This document shows positions 8,690 to 19,290 of a stretch of DNA of 64,000 nucleotides, one piece after another (within the stretch, counting starts at the first letter, position 1; each line of letters starts with the position of its first letter). The position numbers and the translations under genes were made by a program. The DNA comes from Schistocerca nitens. Lineage: Eukaryota; Arthropoda; Insecta; Orthoptera; Acrididae. The notes below the pieces were generated by a model. The model made no database searches and was not told the origin of the DNA. It saw nothing but the letters and a program-made list of their open reading frames with translations. The stretch is from contig NC_064621.1 in the NCBI RefSeq assembly GCF_023898315.1, positions 127,594,521-127,658,520 on the forward strand, written 5' to 3'.

Positions 8690-10238
8690 CAGGGTGTTTC
8701 AAAAATGACCGGTATATTTGAAACGGCAATAAAAACTAAACGAGCAGCGATAGAAATACACCGTTTGTTGCAATATGCTTGGGACAACAGTACATTTTCA
8801 GGCGGCCAAACTTTCGAAATTACAGTAGTTACAATTTTCAACAACAGATGGCGCTGCAAGTGATGTGAAAGATATAGAAGACAACGCAGTCCGTGGGTGC
8901 GCCATTCTGTACGTCGTCTTTCTGCTGTAAGCGTGTGCTGTTCACAACGTGCAAGTGTGCTGTAGACAACATGGTCTATTCCTTAGAACAGAGGATTTTT
9001 CTGGTGTTGGAATTCCATCGCCTAGAACACAGTGTTGTTGCAACAAGACGAAGTTTTCAACGGAGGTTTAATGTAACCAAAGGACCGAAAAGCGATACAA
9101 TAAAGGATCTGTTTGAAAAATTTCAACGGACTGGGAACGTGACGGATGAACGTGCTGGAAAGGTAGGGCGACCGCGTACGGCAACCACAGAGGGCAACGT
9201 GCAGCTAGTGCAACAGGTGATCCAACAGCGGCCTCGGGTTTCCGTTCGCCGTGTTGCAGCTGCGGTCCAAATGACGCAAACGTCCACGTATCGTCTCATG
9301 CGCCAGAGTTTACACCTCTATCCATACAAAATTCAAACGCGGCAACCCCTCAGCGCCGCTACCATTGCTGCACGAGAGACATTCGCTAACGATATAGTGC
9401 ACAGGATTGATGACGGCGATATGCATGTGGGCAGCATTTGGTTTACTGACGAAGCTTATTTTTACCTGGACGGCTTCGTCAATAAACATAACTGGCGCAT
9501 ATGGGGAACCGAAAAGCCCCATGTTGCAGTCCCATCGTCCCTGCATCCTCAAAAAGTACTGGTCTGGGCCGCCATGTCTTCCAAAGGAATCATTGGTCCA
9601 TTTTTCAGATCCGAAACGATTACTGCATCACGCTATCGGGGACATTCTTAGTGAATTTGCGGCGGTACAAACTGCCTTAGACGACACTGCGAACACCTCG
9701 TGGTTTATGCAAGATGGTGCCCGGGCACATCGCACAGCCGACGTCTTTAATTTCCTGAATGAATATTTCGATGATCGTGTGATTGCTTTGGGCTATCCAA
9801 AACATAGAGGAGGCGGCGTGGATTGGCCTCCCTATTCGCCAGACATGAACCCCTGTGACTTCTTTCTGTGGGGACACTTGAAAGACCAGGTGTACCGCCA
9901 GAATCCAGAAACAATTGAACAGCTGAAGCAGTAAATCTCATCTGCATGTGAAGCTATTCCGCCAGACACGTTGTCAAAGGTTTCGGGTAATTTCATTCAG
10001 AGACTACGCCATATTATTGCTACACATGGTGGATATGTGGAAAATATCGTACTATAGAGTTTCCCAGACCGCAGCGCCATCTGTTGTTGAAAATGGTAAC
10101 TACTGTAATTTCGAAAGTTTGTCTGCCTGAAAATGTACTGTTGTCCCAAGCATATTACAACAAACGGTGTATTTCTATCGCTGCTCGTTTAGTTTTTATT
10201 GCCGTTTCAAATATACCGGTCATTTTTGAAACAGCCTG
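8690..10238 (+). mobile_element. mariner-like element, copy A (1,549 bp), TA target duplication
   Basis: It begins CAGGGTGTTTCAAAAATGAC at 8690 and ends with the near complement at 10238, with TA at 8688-8689 and 10239-10240. The inverted repeats extend about 165 bases. A second copy of the same family is at 43604-45127. This copy keeps the ATG start of the transposase but has a frameshift and a stop. It is inserted in the 3' region of the host PLE. Confidence 0.93.
8971..10057 (+). pseudogene. Mariner-like transposase, copy A (frameshift and stop)
   Basis: It starts at ATG 8971 (MVYSLEQRIFLVLEFHRLEH). An N-terminal helix-turn-helix part (RRFNVTKGPKSDTIKDLF) is followed by KVGRPRTATTEGN and RPRVSVRRVAAAVQMT. 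Catalytic blocks are FTDEAYFYLDGF (first Asp), FMQDGARAHRTADVF (second) and YSPDMNPCDFFLWG (third), with 47 residues between the last two by my count in the intact copy. A frameshift near 9635 (SRYRGHS then stop) moves the reading to another frame, and TAA at 9932-9934 (EQLKQ stop) interrupts it again before the end GGYVENIVL. Relative to copy B it has 15- and 9-base insertions that keep frame. Confidence 0.9.
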
Positions 10239-10349
10239 TAACAATTCCGTGCGTTGCGCTTCGCGCCCTCCCCGGTGAAAGCCTGGCGTATCGGTATGAG
10301 GTCGATTTTCATCATTTGCGGATAATTACGCCGACTACGAAGTTTCTCT

Positions 10350-11599
10350 ATAGCAGGATTCCAAGCTGAGTTTGATAACCGTTACCTCGATTGATGAGAG
10401 TCTCGTTGTCCGACAATCTTATTTCCACAGATTCATTGATAATCGAGCTCCAAAAGTTGGCCAAAATTTTTGTGTCGTTGCAATTCATGGAGTGGTCTAT
10501 GGAAATATAATGTTCGGCGATTGCGTACTTGGTGGGTTGGAGAAGGCGAGTATGCCGTTGGTGTTCCACAATGCGTTCCTGCACAGTTCGTGTTGTTTGC
10601 CCTATCTATGATTTGCCGCATTCACACGGAATCTTGTAAACACCTGATTTACCCAGGCCCAGGTCGTCTTTAACGGATCCCACCACTGATGAAATTTTGG
10701 AAGGAGGGCGAAAGATGACTCTCACCTGATACTTTCTCAATATTCTGCCTATCTGTGAAGAAATATTCCCAAAAAATGACAGATAAGCAGTCGACCTGAA
10801 GGCCTCTTCTTCTTCCTTTTTCCGTCGTTTGTAGGTCTGCATCGCTCTGTCCACTTGCCTAGTTGAAAAGCCATTCTTCAAAAATACTTTTTGCAGGTGT
10901 TCCAGTTCCGCTTGAAGACGTCAGAGATGGCATGGGCACGGTGGATTAAGGTTCTGAGAACGCCCATTGTTTGTGCTGGATGGTGGCAACTAGTAGCTTG
11001 CAGATACAGGTCTGTATGAGCGGGCTTTCTGTACGTGACCAAGTGTGACATCACACTTACGTCGCACCAAGACGTCTAAAAGTGCAAGCAACCATCTTTT
11101 TCAATCTCCATGGCAAACTTTATATTTTCATGCATGGAGTTCATGTGAAGTAAAGATTCTTGCAGACGCTCCAAACCGTCACTATACTCTAGGCTACACT
11201 ATAAAGGTGTCGTCAACGTATCGCCAAAATATTGTCAGTTTATAAGTGGCAGAGTCGAGTGCTCTCTCCTCAAAACCTTCCATAAAAAGATTGGTCACCA
11301 GGGGAGACAAAGGACACCCCATGCCGACACCGTCAGATTGTTCGTAAAGCCGGCCGCGGTGGTCTCGCGGTTCTAGGCGCGCAGTCCTGAACCGTGGGGC
11401 TGGTACGGTCGCAGGTTCGAATCCTGCCTCGGGCATGGATGTATGTGATGTCCTTAGGTTAGTTAGGTTTAAGTAGTTCTAAGTTCTAGGGGACTAATAA
11501 CCACAGCAGTTGAGTCCCATAGTGCTCAGAGCCATTTTGAACCATTGTTCGTAAAATTCGTTGTTAAATATAAAATATGTAGAGGAGAGAGTGTGCTCG
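10350..11599 (-). pseudogene. Host PLE: RT palm/thumb and GIY-YIG nuclease (decayed, split by a SINE)
   Basis: Reading minus from 11599: HTLSSTYFIFNNEFYE, then after the SINE QSDGVGMGCPLSPLVTNLF (RT motif B') and FWRYVDDTFIV (the YVDD catalytic motif). It continues through NSMHENIKFAMEIEKDG-like and CLHFLDVLV-like blocks and KNGFSTRQVDRAMQTYKRR to the GIY-YIG domain GVYKIPCECGKS-stop-IGQTTRTV and EHQRHTRLLQ. The tyrosine codon of YIG has become a stop. The order RT then GIY-YIG is specific to Penelope-like elements. The RT copies RNA at a primer and the GIY-YIG domain nicks target DNA. Several frameshifts make it non-functional. Confidence 0.85.
11349..11543 (+). repeat. tRNA-derived SINE (family 1), 12-bp target duplication
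   Basis: It starts GCCGGCCGCGGTGGTCTCGC, has a tRNA-like A box (near 11356-11376) and B box (GGTTCGAATCC near 11414), and continues with a tail ending GTGCTCAGAGCCATTTTGAACC. ATTGTTCGTAAA occurs at 11337-11348 and 11544-11555 and is the target duplication. Two other copies are at 19585 and 62776. It interrupts the host PLE between FYE and QSD of its RT. The internal promoter suggests Pol III transcription with LINE-supplied machinery for mobility. Confidence 0.92.
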
Positions 11600-11610
11600 A
11601 ATAAAGCTGT

Positions 11611-14112
11611 AATGTAAATAAGTTATACACAACTGCAAACAGTCACTTTTTTTAATAATAATGCTTTATTCCATAAACCGGTTTTCAAACCTTTTCAGGT
11701 TCATCTTCAGATGGTTTCGGGAGGATCCGGGAAGTTACATCATAACTGGTAGTAGCATAATGCTGGGTGCTGGTTATGTGGCACAAAGATGGGTCACACT
11801 ATAATGTATCGCCCATGACTATAGCTTATCTGTCGATATGGATGTAAATTTAGTTTATACTTACTGTGACAGTATAGGCGGCTTTTTTCGGATCTGTCTG
11901 CCTCCATTTTGATGTCCAGAACACTTGCACACGAACTATATTAGTTTACACTTTACCAGCTTCCAGCATGCGCTTTACAACTGTAGCTTGTAACAAAGAT
12001 CTTGACAGAAAGATATGGCATAACCTACTTTGTACAGAGATGTAATTTGTTGTTTTTTACATGTGTTAAAGTCGATATAAGGGCAAGTATTTTAATGGCG
12101 ATAACATGAGAGCACAAGTTAAAATAAATAAATTACTACAAGAACAAATTTCAGGTGATCTGATATCTTATTTCTACTTGTATATTACAGGCAGGTTTTT
12201 TTTAATAGCAATTATCATGTTTGGCATTAACATGAATCCCAAGGAATCAATAATACAGGGTTATTGTATCTGCAGTGAGATGCAGCTGTTTGTATGACTA
12301 GGGCCTGTTTATTTAAAATTAATAGTAAATCTCCAGATGAACTGTTGGCTTTTTTCTGTTGTTAGGTTAACATGATCTGGGGTATTATCAAGAGCAGATT
12401 CTGTTTATTTTAGCTAAAGGTACATGTATAAGAGTTATAGTGATTGTAATGGACTAAAGCTTTTTGTATGGCTGTACATTTAATATTTAAAAAATCATGA
12501 ACAAAAATTCTTTAACTGTTGACTTATTTTTATTCTAACATTAGAGTGATATTGGTAGAGGCGGCTTCTGTTTGTTCCAGCTAGAATTAATATGTATAAA
12601 GTACTGATTTATGTTAGCAATGGAGAGCTTTAACATTTAGAGATATGGTACAGGTCTTATTTTGTGGTAGTATATTACATTGACACCGGTGTGGTTAGGA
12701 TGTAAGGAGAGGGAGGGGGTGGGTCATTGGGAGCAGGGGGGGGGGGTTGGGGAGCTGGTGTGGGATTCGTTGGGTGGTTACTTGTTTTAAAGTAGTAGAT
12801 CTTCAAAGTTCTGAAGGAAAAAATTGTTTCTCAGTTCAGTTTGATCATTGAGTAGGTAGTCACGTGCTGTATTTGTGTAGATCAATATTTCAATTTCTTC
12901 AAGAAGGTCAAGTATTGTGTCTTTGTTGGCAAAATGTAGTATTCGGAGATTCTGTTCTATGTTGTTTGCAGAATGATTGTGTTGGGCAAGATGTGAAGCA
13001 AAGCTGGACTTGTTCAGGTTGTTGAGACGGAGTGCATCAATGTGTTCTTTAAATCTTGTTGTGAAGCTTCTACCAGTTTGTCCAATGTAGAATCTTTGAC
13101 ATGAGTTGCAAGTGAGCTTGTACACACCTGACTTTTGATACTGTTGTATAGTGGTTTTGGTGCCGTGTATGATTTTATTTTGTATTTTGTTGTTGGCGAA
13201 GAAACTTATTTTTATGTTGTATGTCTTGAAGAGGTTGGCAATTTGGTGAGAAATCCTCCCTAGGAAAGGCAGGCTAACAAATGTGGTTTTCTTGTTTGTG
13301 GGTGGTTGTTCAACAGTTGGTTGATTTAGTTTCGCTGTATGGATTAGTTTATCTATTTTTGCAGGGTTGTACCCATTGGTGGAGGCAATTGATTTAATAA
13401 TTTCTGTTTCTTTTTGTCTTTGACTTGTGTCCATTGGGAGTTTAAGCATGCGATTAACCATTGTTCTGAAGAATGCTTTTTTATGTTGGTCTGGATGGCA
13501 AGAGGATTTGTGTATGGTAACATTGGTGGTTGTTGGCTTTCTGTAAATTTGAAATTTACGCTTCTGATTTTTATTTGAGATTGTTAGTTCAAGATAGTTA
13601 ATGCCTTCTAGTGTTTCATGTTCTACTGTGAATTGTATTTTATTGTATATTTTATTAAGTTCTTTGGCTAGATTATCTATTTCTTCTGTTGCTCCATTGA
13701 ACAGAATGAGTGTGTCATCAACATCGCGTTTGTAATAAAGCAGCTTATCTTTTAGTTGGGTTTGGGACCTGAAAAAGTTATTTTCAAGGTTATTGATATA
13801 TATGTCTGCTAGCAAGCCTGCAAGACTACTACCCATTGCCAGTCCATCTTCTTGAATGTAAAACTTGTTGTTGAACAGGAAGCAGTTGTGTGACAATATA
13901 AGTTCCAGGATCTGTATGAGTTCATAGATTTCAGCTCTACCCATTGTCCCATGTTTGTGTAAGTTATTCATTATTAAAGTAATTGTTTCCTTGACAGGTA
14001 TGTGTGAATATAGGTTTACTATGTCAAGAGATGCAAATTTGGCTGTGACTGGGATGGGGATATCCTTTATACTATTGATGAGCTCATAACTGTTTTTAAT
14101 GGAGTAGTTATT
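11611..14112 (-). repeat. Left arm of a ~2.5-kb palindrome (PLE)
   Basis: This segment is repeated inverted at 14622-17127 with few mismatches per hundred bases. It includes the PLE RT/GIY-YIG ORF, a G-rich run at 12733-12745, the pseudo-LTR and a hammerhead-like motif. The outer end AATGTAAATAAGTTATACAC matches the complement of 17108-17127. The spacer between the arms is about 510 bases. Confidence 0.9.
11671..11714 (-). ncRNA. Hammerhead-ribozyme-like motif, left palindrome arm
   Basis: On the minus strand CCATCTGAAGATGAACCT is followed by GAAAAGGTTTGAAAACCGG and TTTATGG. It fits a hammerhead: stem I CCAU/AUGG, core CUGAAGA (CUGANGA), stem II GAACCU/AGGUUU with a GAAA loop, then GAAA, a very short stem III (ACCGGU) and a UUUA-type cleavage position. 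Very short stem III is known from PLE hammerheads, which may work as dimers. It lies in the 3' pseudo-LTR. Activity is untested and the fold was made by eye. Confidence 0.6.
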
Positions 14113-14190
14113 TTCAAATACAAATGCCTTGCAGATAATGTCATTAAGTTTTTTGGTGATTTTATAGCTTCGGCTATTGATAGAGTTCAC
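12787..14190 (-). pseudogene. PLE RT + GIY-YIG ORF, left arm (5'-truncated, 467 codons open)
   Basis: One open frame from 14190 to 12787. Residues 52-66 (FASLDIVNLYSHIP) are RT motif A, 114-135 (EDGLAMGSSLAGLLADIY) motif B', and 155-161 (RDVDDTL) the catalytic motif, usually YVDD in PLEs, so DVDD is unusual. The Pro-rich LPFLGRISHQIANLFKTYNI region at 308-327 links to the GIY-YIG domain at 354-440: GVYKLTC, FYIGQTGRSF, RFKEHIDAL and EEIEILIY with the catalytic Glu. The N-terminal RT motifs are missing: upstream of 14190 PIVNSINSRSYK is followed by unrelated sequence from about 14220. The open C-terminal two thirds suggests a fairly young insertion. Confidence 0.88.
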
Positions 14191-14621
14191 AATGGGATGT
14201 ATGCACTTAGAACTTAGCCATACACTTGTTGCTCATGTCTTCATGGTCTTCCTAGTCTATATCAATATATATGTAAACAAAGAATGTATCATCATCTTAC
14301 ATAGACATGAGAAAAAGATAATGCTCTAATTTCAAAGAATGCAGTGAAGTCCCCCAGTATCTCTTCTGAAACATAACATCAGTTTTCTGATAAAGTGATA
14401 AAAACTACAGAAATATGCTTCAGTAGTAATGAGTTAAAGCTGTTAAACAAAGGGCCTAAGCACAACATTACCCCCTCACTAAATAAAAGCAACATTAAAG
14501 ACCTCATAGTTAACACAAAAATTGCATGTACAGCATCTAAACTAAAACACAATGAACAAAATGCTGTAGCTGATAAGGCAAACAACATCATTATGAGAAG
14601 CGTTCACCAGAACAAAATGTA
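14113..14621. other. Asymmetric centre of the PLE palindrome
   Basis: About 510 bases are not mirrored. The left part (to about 14220) belongs to the left unit's RT. From about 14390 the right unit contributes an upstream ORF segment (CFSSNELKLLNKGPKHNITP) that the left unit lacks. The join between units lies between about 14220 and 14390, in AT-rich sequence without obvious microhomology. Confidence 0.6.
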
Positions 14622-15959
14622 CAATAACTACTCCATTAAAAACAGTTATGAGCTCATCAATAGTATAAAAGATATCCCCATCCCAGTCACAGCCAAATTT
14701 GCATCTCTTGACATAGTAAACGTATATATACACACATACCTGTCAAGGAAACAATTACTTTAATAAGGAATAACTTACTCAAACATGGGACAATGGGTAG
14801 AGCTGTAATCTATGAACTCATACAGATCCCAGAACTTATATTGTCACACAACTGCTTCCTGTTCAACAACAAGTTTTACATTCAAGAAGATGGACTGGCA
14901 ATGGGTAGTAGTCTTGCAGGCTTGCTAGCAGACATATATATCAATAACCTTGAAAATAACTTTTTCAGGTCCCAAACCTAACTAAAAGATAAGCTGCTTT
15001 ATTACAAACGCGATGTTGATGACACACTCATTCTGTTCAATGGAGCAACAGAAGAAATAGATAATCTAGCCAAAGAACTTAATAAAATATACAATAAAAT
15101 ACAATTCACAGTAGAACATGAAACACTAGAAGGCATTAACTATCTTGAACTAACAATCTCAAATAAAAATCAGAAGCGTACATTTCAAATTTACAGAAAG
15201 CCAACAACCACCAATGTTACCATACACAAATCCTCTTGCCATCCAGACCAACATAAAAAAGCATTCTTCAGAACAATGGTTAATCGCATGCTTAAACTCC
15301 CAATGGACACAAGTCAAAGACAAAAAGAAACAGAAATTATTAAATCAATTGCCTCCACCAATGGGTACAACCCTGCAAAAATAGATAAACTAATCCATAC
15401 AGCGAAACTAAATCAACCAACTGTTGAACAACCACCCACAAACAAGAAAACCACATTTGTTAGCCTGCCTCTCCTAGGGAAGATTTCTCACCATACTGCC
15501 AACCTCTTCAAGACATACAACATAAAAATAAGTTTCTTCACCAACAACAAAATACAAAATAAAATCATACACGGCACCAAAACCACTATACAACAGTATC
15601 AAAAGTCAGGTGTGTACAAGCTCACTTGCAACTCATGTCAAAGATTCTACATTGGACAAACTGGTAGAAGCTTCACAAATAGATTTAAAGAACACATTGA
15701 TGCACTCTGTGTCAACAACCTGAACAGGTCCAGCTTTGCTTCACATCTTGCCCAACACAATCATTCTGCAAACAACATAGAACAGAATCTCCGAATACTA
15801 CATTTTGCCAACAAAGACACAATACTTGACCTTCTTGAAGAAATTGAAATATTGATCTACACAAATACAGCACGTGACTACCTACTCAATGATCAAACTG
15901 AACTGAGAAACAATTTTTTCCTTCAGAACTTTGAAGATCTACTAGTTCAAAACAAGTAA
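14395..15959 (+). pseudogene. PLE ORF, right arm (frameshift, stop, internal deletion)
   Basis: The 5' part (14395-14763) reads IKTTEICFSSNELKLLNKGP, a PLE N-terminal type region absent from the left unit. It then jumps at KMYNNYSIKNSYELINSI to the RT palm, skipping the fingers region, so an internal deletion is likely. Compared with the left unit, two extra bases near 14728 (GTATATATACAC) shift the frame, and a CAA-to-TAA change at 14979-14981 stops it after FFRSQT. From 14982 the same frame continues through the DVDD motif to GIY-YIG (GVYKLTC, FYIGQTGRSF) and ends at 15959. Non-functional. Confidence 0.88.
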
Positions 15960-17127
15960 CCACCCAACTAACCCCACACCAGCTCCCCAACCCCCAGCCC
16001 CTACTCCCAATGACCCACCCCCTCCCTCTCCTTACATCCTAACCACACCGGTGTCAATGTAATATACTACCGCAAAATAAAACCTGTACCATATCTCTAA
16101 ATGTTAAAGCTCTCCATTGCTAACATAAATCAGTACTTTATACATATTAATTCTAGCTGGAACAAACAGAAGCCGCCTCTACCAATATCACTCTAATGTT
16201 AGAATAAAAATAAGTCAACAGTTAAAGAATTTTTGTTCATGATTTTTTAAATATTAAATGTACAGCCATACAAAAAGCTTTAGTCCATTACAATCACTAT
16301 AACTCTTATACATGTACCTTTAGCTAAAATAAACAGAATCTGCTCTTGATAATACCCCAGATCATGTTAACCTAACAACAGAAAAAAGCCAACAGTTCAT
16401 CTGGAGATTTACTATTAATTTTAAATAAACAGGCCCTAGTCATACAAACAGCTGCATCTCACTGCAGATACAATAACCCTGTATTATTGATTCCTTGGGA
16501 TTCATATTAATGCCAAACATGATAATTGCTATTAAAAAAAACCTGCCTGTAATATACAAGTAGAAATAAGATATCAGATCACCTGAAATTTGTTCTTGTA
16601 GTAATTTATTTATTTTAACTTGTGCTCTCATGTTATCGCCATTAAAATACTTGCCCTTATATCGACTTTAACACATGTAAAGAACAACAAATTACATCTG
16701 TGTACAAAGTAGGTTATGCCATATCTTTCTGTCAAGATCTTTGTTACAAGCTACAGTTGTAAAGCGCATGCTGGATACTGGTAAAGTGTAAACTAATATA
16801 GTTCGTGTGCAAGTGTTCTGGACATCAAAACGGAGGCAGACAGATCCGGAAAAAGCCGCCTATACTATCACAGTAAGTAAAAACTAAATTTACATCCATA
16901 TCGACAGATAAGCTATAGTCATGGGCGATACATTAAAGTGTGACCCATCTTTGTGCCACATAACCAGCACCCAGCATTATGCTACTACTAGTTATGATGT
17001 AACTTCCCGGATCCTCCTGAAATCATCTGAAGATGAACCTGAATAGGTCTGAAAACCGGTTTATGGAATAAAGCATTATTATTCAAGAAAGTGACTGGTT
17101 GAAGTTGTGTATAACTTATTTACATTC
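14622..17127 (+). repeat. Right arm of the ~2.5-kb PLE palindrome
   Basis: Inverted copy of 11611-14112. Small differences include a shortened C-rich run near 15990 (opposite the G run of the left arm) and scattered substitutions. It carries a ribozyme-like motif at 17023-17066. Confidence 0.9.
17023..17066 (+). ncRNA. Hammerhead-ribozyme-like motif, right palindrome arm
   Basis: TCATCTGAAGATGAACCT, then GAATAGGTCTGAAAACCGG and TTTATGG. Same architecture as the left-arm motif but with one stem II mismatch and a G-U pair in stem I (UCAU/AUGG). The CUGAAGA and GAAA cores are intact. The two arms place the motif at both outer ends of the inserted palindrome in opposite orientation. Confidence 0.55.
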
Positions 17128-17186
17128 AATATACAGTCACGGTTGTAAAATATCCGTAATGGATAAGCATAATAAAGCTGTAATGT

Positions 17187-17515
17187 CTGCACCAAACATA
17201 TTGTCAATGAGGTGTAGTGAGTCCTCAAGAGGCGTCTTTGTGAACAGAGAAACCACATCAAGACTAACCAATAAGTCGTTATTTTACAGCTGTAGTGATA
17301 GAAGTCTGCTGATAAAATCACTGCAATTCTTTATGTGATGTGCACACTTGCCTATCACTGGTGTGAGCAAGGATGCCAAGAATTTTGCTAGGTCGTAGGT
17401 GGATGCTCCAATGTTACTCACAATTGGACGTAACGGCACATTTTCCTTGTGGATCTTAGGCAGTCCATACAGCGTAGGTGGAACTGAACTGTTTGGTTTC
17501 ACTCTCATGACTCTG
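17187..17515 (-). pseudogene. Host PLE: RT N-terminal motifs
   Basis: Minus strand: MRVKPNSSVPPTLYGLPKIH then KENVPLRPIVSNIGASTYDL (RT motifs 1-2, with the PLE signature LPKIHK and RPIVS), followed after a stop by NNDLLVSLDVVSLFTKTP (motif A) and MFGADITALF. The palindromic PLE interrupts it here. Reading continues at 11599 with EHTLSSTYF. Upstream of 17515 it joins terminal-repeat sequence directly, showing 5' truncation of this PLE copy. Confidence 0.85.
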
Positions 17516-17576
17516 CGCCGAAATATCGTGACATCCGGCAGTTCTCCCGTGTTTTTATGAAATAAGTTTCATGCTG

Positions 17577-18230
17577 TCATCCACTCAAAATTACTCAAGA
17601 ATTATATGTAGGCCTACTACAGCCATTTCATGGCAAATTAAGTCTGCACATCTTGAATGTTTGCCACACATTGACATCTACGGAGTTACAGACTTGTATC
17701 CTGCATTCGGTTCTGTTAGACCCTCTCCCCATTCCATCTTCCCCATTCTCCCTCACTTTTAACCCCCTCCGCAAAAATCTAACTTTAAATAGTCCTAATT
17801 TTTCATGGCAAAGATGACTACGACGATGAAAATAGCAGTAACATTAGTTTGTTTCATTGCCTTATCGTAACTTACAGCTGTTCAGTGGAACTTAGCGTTT
17901 GTAAAACATTCGTGCAAAAATTGAAGAGTAAGTGTAACACGCAGTTTATTTGAAAACTGTAATAGCAACTTACTCTCTCAACTTTTCCAATACATATCCA
18001 CAATATACACGTACAACCTAAATGTGCAATCACCATTATCAGTATTTCACTCTACATCCACATCTGTACTCCGTAACTGACTTTACGGTATGTGGGTGGG
18101 GAAGGAGGGTGGAAGGTTCTTCTGTTACAACTATTATTTCCTCCATTCCCTGTTTAATTCGCGAATTGTGTCTGATGACTGTCAGTAAACATCCTTATAA
18201 CCTATTTTCTCGTCTTGGTCATTGTGTGAG
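17577..18230. other. No gene; possible old repeat at 18045-18200
   Basis: No coding signature. The stretch CTCTACATCCACATCTGTACT with GCGAATTGTGTC resembles a dispersed insect LINE-like 3' region, but I cannot confirm the family from this sequence alone. The rest is AT-rich with a pyrimidine-rich patch near 17720-17770. Confidence 0.3.
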
Positions 18231-18239
18231 TCGTATGCC

Positions 18240-19290
18240 ATAAAAAGTAGTCAGGTACCCGAACTTTCTTGGATCGTCGAATTCCTGAATTTCGACAGTA
18301 AATCTCTTCTTGATACACAACATCCCTTGTAGAGCCTCCCACTCGATATTTTTGAGAATCTCCTTAATACTATCGCACTCTCTCTTCCTCTCTCTGTCTT
18401 CTATAAATCCAACCTGGTAAGGGTCCCAGAATGTTGAGCAGTACCCATGTCCTATCGGGAACAGATCAGGGGATCTCTCTGGCCATGGGAGTACCTGAAT
18501 GTCAAACAGCCACTTATGTGTGGTCAGCTGTGCGCTGTTCTGTTGAAACATGGCTCCACTATGCTTTAGTATAAGAGATCACACACGAGGACACAGAATG
18601 CTCGTCACACCCATGTGCCGTCAGAGGTCCCCAGTCACCACCAGCCATCACGAGACGTCATATACGATGGTTCCTGATATCAAAACACCAGGAGTATCAC
18701 CGCTGTGCCTCTCCAAAACCTCGTAAGAAAGGAACCTCCCTCAGCGTCACCTACATACTCGCCGACGACGACCATCCGGGATAGTGCTGGACCGCGATTC
18801 ATTGCTGATCATAATGTGTCGCCGTTCATCAGAAGTCCGTGCTTCTTAGTCAGGGCACCACTCCAAACGCAGCCGTTTGATTTGTGATCCCAATAGCAGC
18901 CAACCCGGCGGAAGGTAAATGCCTAGGCGGGATGCTGTTCGTCTATTACTTGATGCTGGATGGCAGGTGCAGAGGTGAATGGGTTATAAAGTGCATGGCG
19001 CACAATACGGCGATCCTCCCTTGAGTTGAACAACCTTGTCAACCAGAGCTTTGAAGACGCGTGTGCCTGTCCTCAGTTTAGCATGCTAAATGCCGCACAA
19101 ATCTAGAAATAGCACGATTCGACCAGCTCGCCAAGTGAGACACTGAATGAGGCTCCTTCCAAACCCTGTCAGGTACTGATAACGCAACCGCACATTAGCC
19201 ACGGCATCTCGTGGTGTTGATTCAACCTCTCACGCTGTTCACGCCGATTACGTGCCCTAGCAGGCCTGGTAAGAACAACACTAAACACGG
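18240..19290 (-). pseudogene. Tc1-like transposase relic
   Basis: Minus-strand frames in Tc1 order: MISNESRSSTIPDGRRRRVC (first Asp block, DES changed to NES) near 18770-18830; GVLISGTIVYDVSWWLVV; MFQQNSAQLTTHKW (second Asp block, normally FQQDNARPHTA) near 18510-18551; and VLPWPERSPDLFPIGHGYC (third block, the acidic residue after PI replaced by G). Stops and frameshifts are many. The N-terminal helix-turn-helix is barely readable. All three catalytic positions are mutated, so it is an old, dead copy. Confidence 0.75.

Larger units (their letters stand above)
11616..17170. mobile_element. Palindromic double Penelope-like element, 16-bp target duplication
   Basis: AATAAAGCTGTAATGT occurs at 11600-11615 and 17171-17186. 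Between these copies two PLE units lie head to head: a minus-strand unit (ORF 12787-14190) and a plus-strand unit (14395-15959), with 3' ends outward. The host PLE reading resumes across the insert (MFGADITALF then EHTLSST), so this was a single insertion event. PLEs often insert as partial tandem or inverted units, but a nearly complete palindrome is notable. Neither unit has a full RT N-terminus in frame. Confidence 0.88.
8470..17563 (-). mobile_element. Penelope-like element (host PLE) with three later insertions
   Basis: AAGTTTCATGCTG occurs at 8457-8469 and 17564-17576 and fits a 13-bp target-site duplication. Between them, minus-strand segments give a Penelope-type RT plus GIY-YIG nuclease. 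A terminal segment around CACGGGAGAACTGCC(A/G)GATGTCA occurs near both ends (8510-8575 and about 17515-17563), as expected for PLE pseudo-LTRs. Three insertions split it: a mariner-like element (8690-10238), a SINE (11349-11543) and a palindromic PLE (11616-17170). Removing them restores one continuous if decayed PLE of roughly 1.8 kb, 5'-truncated relative to a full PLE. Confidence 0.8.

Noticed and set aside
11349..11440. Genuine tRNA gene at the SINE head
   Set aside because: The A and B boxes are tRNA-like, but the acceptor stem does not close, the body continues as a conserved SINE, and the same structure recurs at 19585 and 62776 with target duplications.
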